64,000 bases of DNA, from assembly GCF_964204645.1 (NCBI RefSeq), contig NC_134028.1, forward strand, positions 5,058,501-5,122,500, read 5' to 3'. Below the pieces are notes generated by a model. That model was given only the letters and a program-made list of their open reading frames with translations, was not told where the DNA came from and did not search any database. This document shows, one piece after another, positions 47,601 to 64,000 of this stretch. Both the position numbers and the translations under genes were made by a program. Positions within the stretch are counted from its first letter, which is position 1. Each line of letters starts with the position of its first letter. Source of the DNA: Tubulanus polymorphus. Lineage: Eukaryota > Nemertea > Palaeonemertea > Tubulaniformes > Tubulanidae.

Positions 47601-50600
47601 TTGCGCCATCAAACCATCAATCACAGTCTAAAGGGATATAAATTCAACAAACCATTGCTAGCTATCGAGATTAAAAAATGTGGCCAACTAGAATTGAGAG
47701 AACTATGAATTTTTGACAAGGCTGTTTCTTATCAAGAGGTGCCACTCGACATCACACCAACAAGAATGAGAGACCAAAAATTCCAATCATCTACTTATTC
47801 CTGATACTCAAGAAAAGTCACAATTTCCTGATTTTCACCGTAGGGAATCAGAGAAATAAATCCAGAATTCCCTGATCAGTAAGAACCCTGTATTCAAAAT
47901 ATTTTCTTAGATGATGAACTTACTGATTCAAGAGTTTGGTTTGAAACGATAAATTACATACCAAATCAGTGCATGTTCTGATGAAATTCTGTTCATTTTC
48001 GTATTTCTCTAAAGCTTGTTTAACGCTGCGAACGAGATCCGTATCCGATGATATTTTCTTCTCGGTATCCATTGCTAAACCGATCGCTTTATTGATTATA
48101 TCGGGAGTCTGATCGTCTGTCGGGAACTGACGTCGAATCATGCGAACAGAGGCGACACCTGCTGCCAATATTTTACACTTTTCGTTGATATTCTGCTCGG
48201 AGATTTCCTTGATTTTGTCTTGAAGGATCTATGTATGAACGTACATAACATAACAGTAATTGAATTTCAATTTTAAACATTTTTAGTCAGATAAATATTT
48301 TAAGTAAAGCATTTAGGTGGTGATAATCCAAATCAAAAAGGATTTTATTCAGGGGGCAATTGTCCAGGGGCAATTGCCCTAGAATCAAATATATTATAAA
48401 GATTTGTTATTGCAATTCTCATTGGCCGCAGTACCTTAATTCTGCCCTTGGTAGTAGCAGTCTCTAAGACAGCGTTGTCCCTCTCCCCGTAAGCTTTCTG
48501 TAGTTCATTCGATGTTTTCAGCACTTCTCTGGTAAGTTCATCAATTTTCGCTTTTGACTGTCTCAACGTTTCAGTCTGCTGTTTTATTATCACTATCTGT
48601 CGGTCATTTTGCCCATTATTTCTGTGTTTCAAACATGAACGAGTAAACAGATTCAATCACATGAGTAGATTTAAACATGTTCGATATTGTTTTTCAATCT
48701 AAGTTATCTACTTATGTTAACATCAAGGAAGTGCATGTTTTCATATAGATAATGAATTTTTGATTAGCCAACCACATCTTCCCAGAGATTCATTCGTGCT
48801 CAATAATAGATTGAGGTAGAAAAAAAGAAATAAATTTCTGTAACTGTTTTCTCTAGCCAAAAAAAACCTCCCTTCGCTATAACTTACAAGTTTTGTGGGA
48901 TGGAATGAGGCATCGGCATCGACACAGGTCCTCCAATAGCCGACTGTTGCGGCGGACTCTGTACGTTGCGAGGGCCGCGAAGGTTCTTTGTTTGTTTCTT
49001 CGCGAACAGCCCTCCTTTCAGCAGATCCTGATTGAGACTGACGCCGTCGAAGAAAATATCGACCATTTTCATACCGCTGCTATCGACCCCGTACACTTCG
49101 GTGTCCAACAGATGACCATCGGTCAGATTAGAAAAAGCAGCTAATGCCTGAATAAAGAGAAAAATATCATCGAGATATGCAGCATTTCATCATTCATTTA
49201 GTATTCCATGGGTTGATATTTCCATTTTCCCTAAAAGTGAACCATCATTTATACGGGGACGTCAACATTTTAGTGATGACTGGTTGATTAAGGTGATTCA
49301 AAAAAAGTTGCTTTGGGCAAGCAACTGATACCCAAGAACTACGATAGACAAAGTGTAAATTGAATTTCCCAAATATTGCCTGGCTAAGTGGAAAATCTAT
49401 CAAATTCATTAAAAAATTTCCAAACCGGGAAATACTATTTTGATATTCTTAAGTTTTTCCCGATCGCCAGTGACTGATGGAACTGCTTACCATGCGATAT
49501 TTTTCACTATTTTCATCCTTGTCGATGGCTTCGATCAATCGCAGAATGAATTTGTCGGCGTACGGTTTGATCGTCGCTATATTCGTCGGCAGTTCCATCA
49601 TCGCGTTGTTTTGTACGACTTCCGAATTTCCGTAGTCGATATAACGAACCATCGTCGAGTCTTCCGATACGACTCTGATTGGCTGAGAACGGTACCATTG
49701 ATCGTCAGCCGAGAATTTCGCCCCATAAATCTAAAGCGATATAATGATTGCGATTAAAATTTCGACAACAGCCACAACAGGGTTGTCACTTCCCGCCGAT
49801 TTACAAACTCCCTGAGTTTTCCAAGTAATAACACAAAATTCCATTGAATGAGTCCTTTCTTGGTTTAAAATGTTACAATTTATTCCATTTTTCATGAATC
49901 CTGATAGAGAAACGTGTGGTCATCCTACCTTATTGAAATCCGGATTTCCAGAAATCGCCTGAAAACACTGACAGATATTGGCTAAGTCAGCGCCGAGCTG
50001 AACGAGACCTTGAGCGCGGTTAGAACTCATTACTTGACCCCAAAATATACTAGGCGTTTCAACATGAGTTATAAGCACGTGTTCCTAGAAAAACAAGAAC
50101 AAATCTCGATTAGATTTCTTAAAATGTAAAAAAATTTTTGGAAATTGAATTTCTTTTTTAGCATATTTCATTTTCATCTTACTTACCCGTGTAACTGGAG
50201 GTTTACCAGACGGAGTTTTGTTCTGTTGCAATGGGGCAACTGCTGCACTATTACCCATAGGCTGCCAGTTATTGATTTTCATACTCTGGTCCGCAACTAA
50301 AAAAATAATAAGGGAGTTCATAATGGATAGCATCATGATCATGTGACGGCGTGGCCACTTTTATTTGATTATCTGTAACCTAAGTTTTATCACATACTTA
50401 AGTTGTTTTCCTCGACTTTACCAACTAAGAATTTACTCTATTTACTTTATTTTTGGCTCAAAATATGTAAAACATAGTTGGGAACTGCTCGATTAAACAT
50501 GCGATTGAAAACAAAAATTCCCTAACCTGATCTCAAGCTGTTCTCTTACCTAAATCTGGTTTCTGGAACATTCCGGCAGCTGGCTGTTCGGCGTCTCCAC

Positions 50601-51496
50601 TGCCTCCCCATCCTGCTGCCAATAATGGTTTAGCGTTTCGACCTTCCCAGCGTCCACCACCTCCACCGCTCCCACCACTCGACAAATTATTCAATTTACC
50701 ACCAACTCTGCTCGAAGATCACAGAGATGATTAGTCGCGATCATTTTGATGTGTTCAGACGAAAAAAATTTCTGCAATTCAATAATCTTTTTGAATATAA
50801 CTTACCCAGGTTTTTGAGTGCGTTGAATGTGAAGTATATTGCCCCGAAATTCGTAGTTTTTTCTTTCGATGGCTGCAACATTCGCGTCGTCCTCATTCAT
50901 GAACCGCACAAATCTATGAAAGAAGTATTTAATCGATATGATCATTGAATAATACGCCTTATTGGTCGATGTATTTTTCGACAGTTTTACGGCTTGAAGA
51001 ACTTACGCCAGGAATGTTCCATCGTTTAATTTCTGATTTTCACGAATTTCTATCGAATTTATTTCTCCGAATGGGAGAAACATTTCGCGCAGATCATTCT
51101 GAGAAATAAAAGCAAAAGATCAAATCAATGGCACCTTATTTCCTGAATCCAAGGCTTGTCGCAAGCTTGTTGACTTGTTGACAGTTCTACTGAGTATGAA
51201 GAATGGATCAAATCAAATAATCAATTACCAACTGACAAGGTAGGTTGTATTTTTTGGAATTAGGTAATTCTTTTTAACAAAGTTGAACTTGTAACCTGGG
51301 AGGCCAGGATCAGTCTAAGTCAGCAGAGAGAGCGCTGCTGAGACTGACAGTGTCCCAAGGAAAGTAGTAACAGTAAGTAGTGAGACTCATCCTGCTGTCG
51401 AGTCGAGAATTTTTGACTCACTTGAGTTGCAGAACTCGGTAAACTGCCAACGAAAATATCGTATGTTTTCGGTCTAAACCGACCCCCAGACATCAT
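41607..51496 (-). CDS. STK31: STK31: RRM, Tudor, coiled coil and pseudokinase, 29 exons
   Basis: Exons: 51496-51422, 51098-51007, 50913-50806, 50707-50550, 50296-50187, 50084-49929, 49730-49491, 49147-48888, 48621-48435, 48228-47962, 47627-47505, 47365-47261, 47062-46973, 46849-46736, 46582-46340, 45991-45890, 45795-45715, 45587-45471, 45372-45253, 44928-44848, 44747-44598, 44273-44145, 44060-43977, 43917-43760, 43494-43380, 43196-42861, 42470-42300, 41941-41878, 41620-41607. All phases agree; 1349 aa. Residues 10-90 form an RRM (RNP2 DIFVGSL, RNP1 TFLAFVRF), then a Gly-rich linker. Tudor: 180-320 (HVETPSIFWGQ, MVRYIDYGNSEVV). Coiled coil: 400-810, with RKTLKSLRSKLGHLLVDKND as in human STK31. 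The kinase fold (850-1115) keeps a Lys (EPVFIKEYL) but reads IYGAIHPDNILL for HRDxKxxN and LADYDFTKS for DFG. An acidic tail (1117-1349) ends SDMED. STK31 (TDRD8) is a germline protein linked to piRNA factors. The 14-base last exon is the least certain. Confidence 0.9.
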
Positions 51497-52089
51497 TGCA
51501 CCGTCAGCGGCTACCAAATACTTTTTTCAAGGACTGAAACAGCACTTAATTACACGTGCCGCACTGAAAAACAGTAACAGTACGAATTTTTATTTGCCGC
51601 AACCGGATATCAAACGCACAGTCTGTGGAGAACTGCGGATTACGTAACGGACGCTGGTAAAAACCCGGCCCAATTCCTCAATACAAAATACCTTTTTTAC
51701 TACTACAACTTTATTTTCATTAGAAAATTGTCATTTGTGTAGTGGTAGCGCTGTTTCAAAAAATAAATGTCAGAATTTCCTCTGCGACCGGCCCGCTAAT
51801 TGGTAATTAGTTTGTCCAGTATGCCAGTTCAAAGACTCTGGCATGCGAGTAGAAAGTTAGTTCACGTTTTTCCCGCCATCGTTACTTCAACTTATATATG
51901 GAGGCAGCACATGCTGGTTGGTTAATGAAGACTACGTACCGGACACCCTCTAGCACATCGTAACTTTTCCTAGGATATAATTGGCCATTAGACGAGAAGA
52001 TACACAATATCCGTGTATGATGATGACGAGAGAAATCCCACAATCACAAAACCAAAATTGAAAAATTCTATATCAGAATGATTGTATTT

Positions 52090-52140
52090 GAGGAGCGACG
52101 TTTCGGCTAACAACTGTGAGCCATCATCAGGCGTACTGAT
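52090..52140 (-). other. Hammerhead-ribozyme-like core, possible Penelope or retrozyme remnant
   Basis: Read on the - strand from 52130 to 52101 the sequence is CTGATGA, one extra T, GGCT, a 10-base loop, AGCC, GAAA. This matches the catalytic core order of a hammerhead: CUGAUGA, stem II, GAAA. Such cores occur in the terminal repeats of animal Penelope-like elements and in retrozymes. The extra T and the lack of a clear stem III with cleavage triplet suggest a degenerate copy. No reverse transcriptase is present nearby. Confidence 0.4.
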
Positions 52141-52377
52141 TGGCCATGCTTTTTGTCATTACAATATCTTGTAGAAATTGCTTAGAATTTGTGCTTATGA
52201 ATAGGAACAATTTTGTGCATCAATTTTTCGGTTATTTTTTCCTGGCAACCGCAAGAATTCTCAAGGGGAATCAAGTGAAAGTTGGAATTGTCATTCCCAG
52301 GTCAGCAGCTCTCTAACTCGTCTCAAAACAGAGAAAAATACACAAAGAAATTCATCAAATATTTTGATAATAGATCA

Positions 52378-52383
52378 TTTATT
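52378..52383 (-). terminator. Candidate distal poly(A) signal of Caskin
   Basis: TTTATT (AATAAA on the - strand) about 2.06 kb after the Caskin stop. A nearer one lies at 53470-53475. Confidence 0.3.
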
Positions 52384-54442
52384 AACAGAATCCATTAATT
52401 AAATATCATTATCATTATAATAATTATCATTATTATAGTACTGTACACAAGACACAAAGCACACTTTGACAGATATTCATTGAGCCACACAAAAACACAA
52501 GTCCATTCTATTATTGATGTATGCCATCACAAATTTGTAAGTGACAAACCAGTATTCTAAAATGATTTTTGTTTCGGGAATCGCTTGAAACATAATTATT
52601 TCATTGAATGAATGAATATCAAATGGTAAGATTTAGGTCATTTTGCATATAATGGCTCTCAAATATTTTTCCATCAAAATGCATGAAATCTTATCTTTCC
52701 TGATAGAAACAACACAAGTTTACTTATGTACACAAACAGATAAAATTTATACAAGAATAATTTTTCAGTGGTTTGACCTTATATCATTTACCGCTTGTTC
52801 ATTAAGTCATGTCGCCAAATAACTGAAAATTAATGATCACTAAAACTACCAGCAGTGTTCCTAGACATTTCTAGATATCAAAACTACTGAAATCAAAAGC
52901 TAATTTCCTCAGAATTCTAGTGAAAAATTAATCATACAGTTTGTTTTTTTTAATACAAACAGCGTGTCGGCATTTCTTCTTATCAAAAAGGATTCATATC
53001 GAAAGAGACAGTAAACGAAAAAAAAGAAAAGAACTTATCAACTAGAACAATACCTTTCAGGCAAAGCAACAAATGAATTTCAACTATTCAGAATAGTTTT
53101 TCAAGATAGAAAAAATTTGATTTTTCATTTGCACAAAATTTTGCATACAGTAATAATTTTTGGCATGAAATCATAGGCATGCATTGACTTCTCCTCAAAT
53201 GCGATCATTGTAACATAAAATCTGTTTCATTGACAGAAACTTCTTCAGTATATTGCCGGTTTTTTAAACTATTGCTTACGATAAAACAACACAAAGACAC
53301 TGGTTCCACAGTCCTGAGAGTCAGAACTAGCTCATTCTAATCCTAGCCAAGTAACTATCTACTATGGAACTGGGTACAGTTGTTACCATTATTCACATTG
53401 TGAAACCCTCTCAAAGCGGCGAAACTTCGAAAAGATAACACTTTTGCTAAAAGAATTTAACAATAAAGATTTATTGAGATGACTGAAAATCTTTTGGCAC
53501 AAGTGTTAACACTACATGCATGAGAGGATTTTCACAACTTGTTTGTTATTACTTGCGTTATCAACTGCATCTCGTACACGACAAGTTTCAATCGCAATAC
53601 TGCATTTTGTAGTCAGATAGGCACTGCAGGATTGAAATCAGAATCATTAGAGTTGGAACAGCTAGATACCGTGAATAGAATACTCGGCAATCGTTTCGCG
53701 AGAATAATAGAAAAGCAAAACGATTATGTCAATAAATACTAGCAAACAATATCAATAGCCTGCATCTCATGTTTGTCTATTCTATGATTAGATATTTACA
53801 AAATCATCGTTTACACAAACCTATACTACACATATTTACACTTGTGTCTGAAACTGATCCTACCGCTAGAGTTAAGAACATCGTCGTACAACTATAACAT
53901 TGTCAATTGTGCCTTATTCGCTAACAAGTCTTTTTAGCACCACATTCATGTTCTAACATAGACGTAAAAAATAAAAACTCATCTTAGTTCACACAGTTTG
54001 ATCGATGACAGATCATGATAACCCAAATATAGAGCTGACTGATAACTGGAAGTTGTTTCGAATCAAAGATGTCATCAAAGTGTATAATTTCGGTTGTTAC
54101 AGCTATGACGGAAATCGAGCATCAGAAAAGATGAACTGTTAAAACGATTTGGTAATTTGTATTGTATTAATACTGCGATACTTCCATCATTAATAAGAAA
54201 TGTTTTCTCTTACAAATATGGCGTCTACCGCCGAGGCACGTATCCCACATAGACGGGAGGCAACAATGGCGCAGCAGTCAGCCAATCAGTGAGCAGGATA
54301 CCATCCTATGATGCCACACCGAATTACGCTATCCACTGTATTCTGGATAGTTCTCTAGCACAGTCCCTTGTAGCACTGATAATAGTCTTAGCCACCGTTA
54401 TCACAGGTTACAAATAGATATAATATATGTCAATTACAACGG

Positions 54443-61727
<7,285 letters not shown>

Positions 61728-64000
61728 CTATAAAAACGATACAGAGAAACTAAAATCAAACTGCAATTCTATTTTCTTTACGTTCGTTATTATCGATTAT
61801 TTTCGGCTGACAGATTTTTTTAAGTGCAATAAAGTCGACGAGAGTCATGCTCAAAAACTACAAAACTACAAAACAAAAACAAAACAAAAACAGAACAAAA
61901 CAAAATAGCATGCATTAAATACTGATAGCAACATGCAGGACATATATAAGCTACAATCACACAGAAATGATTTGGCCCGGGTCAAACCGGTCCAAATCAG
62001 ACCAGTGTCAAATTTGGTTTTCGGTCAAGCTTAAATTGGCCAGTGTTGAGCGGGCTGGAGCCCATTTGTCACCAATGCCGATGGTCGGCCCAAGCCTAAT
62101 CAGAATGAACCAACCAATTCACTCTTCCAAGAATCATCTCAATTCCGGTTTATTTTCTGACTAATATAGGGTTTAGCGACATTTCGAATTTTTCCTCCGC
62201 CCCACCCCTACTACCCTCTACATCAACTTACACCACCCACCATATATGTAAAGGGTACGGTCAGGGAAATCTCATCGACTAGTTCAGTATTTCTGCGCGA
62301 TGTCGGTATTCTATATTAGTTCACACAGAGATGTAAAACGATAAGTCGTTAGTTCACCGAGTTCACTTCTATTATCCGTAGATCTAGTTCATTCTGTACA
62401 CACTGCTCTCCACGAAACCAGTCAAGTGAACCGACATTCCGTAACCTTATCCTAGCATTTCGTTTTTATGGGAAAATTGGATGACAAAATTACCATCGAC
62501 GTCAAGAGTAACATGGCCACGTAATGAATATTCTGATCACACAGTTTGAACGGAGACAAATGTAAATATACAAACAGTTTCTATGGTTAGACAGAGCGAC
62601 TTGTCCAGATTTGAGATCGAATGAATCAACAAGTAGTTTTTTTGCGAACGATTCTCTTCCAAAATTTCAAATTTTTTTCAAAGAACCAACGGATTTCATT
62701 GTTCATCGTTTCATGACTTTTTAATTAATTTTGAATTGAATTTCAAGTTGCTTTCTCATGCAAATAGCTTACGCAATCTGTTCTTTTTAATTTTCCGACA
62801 AAAAATTTCTCATAGAATCTAATGATTTCATCGTTCATCGTTTCGTACACATTGGAGTTGATTTTAAATTATTTTCAAGTTACTTCTCATGGAATTTAGT
62901 CCCCGAGCACGAATATCTCGTGCGCAAAAACGATTTCGTTTGATTTATGACTGCGACAATTACGGCCGAATTCTACTTCAAAAAGTTACCGATATCCGTA
63001 CAGGAAATGGCCTCGCTCCAACAACAAAATCAACGACGTATACGATTTACATCCAGTTTCTTCAATATTTGAATTGCGTTTGTCGCAAACCGGTAATTAT
63101 TTCGGGCTCATATCCCGACAAATTAGGGGGCAATTTGCATGAAATTATATACATCAAATGGAACGTTTGACTTATTCATGTTGAATATTGACAAAACGTC
63201 ATGTTCGTTTTTATCTCGAGTTTTATCTCGCTATAAACTGCTGAATATCTTACGTAATTTCGTGACTTTATTACGACATATTTTCCGCGCGTCGAAATGA
63301 CAGTTCTCACAGAAACTCATTATAACACAATTATTGGATGATGTTATCACTTTCGCGCATAAAACTCCAGCATAGTTTTTTTTCGCCATAAAACACGACA
63401 AATATTGCACCTCATTTGCCATATAATTTATAGTGGCTACAAAATGGTCTTATTCACGAGAAAAAATGTAATTGACAACCATATACCTTAGGTTGAGGCA
63501 TGTAAAATTGTATTATCAGCAAATTTCAACCAACAAATTAAAATTCAAGCTCAAGAATACTCGTTAAAACTCTTAATAGGTAGAAATGTTTGTATTGTAA
63601 TTAATTCATGACCCTGAACTAGCTAATTGTCAACCAGCGTGGCACCGTGCCAGCAAACCCTGGGACCGATCGCCCTATTAACATATGCATGCATAAATAT
63701 TTCATATCGGTTACTGAGAACACCTATATTTGAGGACATCGAATGATTTTTCCGGCAATAAACTAATTTGTTTGAAGCCTCCGAACACAATTTGTTCCTA
63801 GCTTTCATTTCTTTTCCATTCGAATCTTTAACAAAATATACTAGCTATTTGTACTACAGGTTTTTCATTATGTAAAGAATAAATATGACTAGACTGCAAT
63901 TTCATCAAAATGTCTTTGTTCTGACATATATCGGCTGTTTTGCTTCATCGTTTATTAACTAGAATCGGAATGAAGTCAAACACCTTAGAATGCATTCAGG
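61728..64000 (-). other. Caskin intron running off the right edge
   Basis: The 61727-61422 exon begins with two bases completing a split codon, so an upstream Caskin exon must exist. I found none before base 64000. The + strand frame 62889-63170 (93 codons) has no family resemblance. Bases 62640-62890 look like two diverged copies of a segment containing GATTTCAT..GTTCATCGTTTC and TTCAAGTT.CTTTCTCATG. A short A-rich run lies at 61852-61907. Confidence 0.45.
61852..61907. repeat. A-rich simple repeat (CAAAA-type)
   Basis: A degenerate run of ACAAAA / CAAAAAC units about 56 bases long in the Caskin intron. Confidence 0.8.

Larger units (their letters stand above)
51497..54442. other. STK31 upstream region and Caskin 3' UTR
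   Basis: The part next to 51497 should contain the STK31 promoter; no clear core element was seen. The part next to 54442 should be Caskin 3' UTR. Reverse poly(A) signals lie at 53470-53475 and 52378-52383, so the UTR may be 1 or 2 kb. The + strand open frame 53539-53742 has no recognisable family. A retroelement-like scrap with a ribozyme-like core lies at 52090-52140. Confidence 0.45.

Noticed and set aside
49440-49757. A 105-codon + strand frame
   Set aside because: Antisense shadow of the STK31 Tudor exon 49730-49491, which carries VRYIDYGNSE in phase with its neighbours.

Overview
This is a window of an animal nuclear genome: AT-rich, with intron-dense genes (introns mostly 100-1000 bp, GT-AG), long intergenic stretches and many small foldback and MITE-like repeats. 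The gene set (epsin, IQCE, SNX8, a long-chain acyl-CoA synthetase, STK31, Caskin) is typical of bilaterians. Germline STK31 together with invertebrate-type EH-PX-BAR SNX8 suggests a marine invertebrate, probably a lophotrochozoan (mollusc, annelid or brachiopod); the phylum is inference. No prokaryotic, viral or CRISPR features were seen.

Layout, left to right: the last exon of an epsin gene (+, 1063-1274); an IQCE-like gene with coiled coils and six IQ motifs (-, 5208-14645, 23 coding exons, 1224 aa); a 1.16-kb foldback element with an 8-bp target duplication between that gene and its head-to-head neighbour SNX8 (+, 16518-20399, 14 exons, 524 aa); an intergenic region with a second foldback (22762-24500); an ACSL1/5/6-type acyl-CoA synthetase (-, 29222-36738, 20 exons, 715 aa) with a candidate distant 5' exon and promoter near 40410-40860; STK31 (-, 41607-51496, 29 exons, 1349 aa); and the 3' two-thirds of a Caskin gene (-, 54443-61727, 10 exons here), whose ankyrin and SH3 part must lie beyond base 64000.

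I rebuilt each gene by hand from splice sites and checked the reading phase at every junction. All four complete models sum to a multiple of three and run without internal stops, so the exon chains are well supported. Gene names rest on remembered family sequences and domain motifs, not on a search.

The genes do not form one pathway. By family they act in clathrin endocytosis (epsin), endosome sorting (SNX8), ciliary Hedgehog signalling (IQCE), fatty-acid activation (ACSL), germline or piRNA biology (STK31) and synaptic scaffolding (Caskin). The IQCE/SNX8 pair may be an old linkage, because both human genes lie in 7p22.3. The most interesting points are the RRM-Tudor-coiled-coil-pseudokinase architecture of STK31, a three-copy N-terminal motif and a large private exon in the IQCE-like protein, the two big foldbacks, a perfect 36-bp palindrome flanked by a 7-bp direct repeat, and a hammerhead-ribozyme-like core near 52.1 kb.
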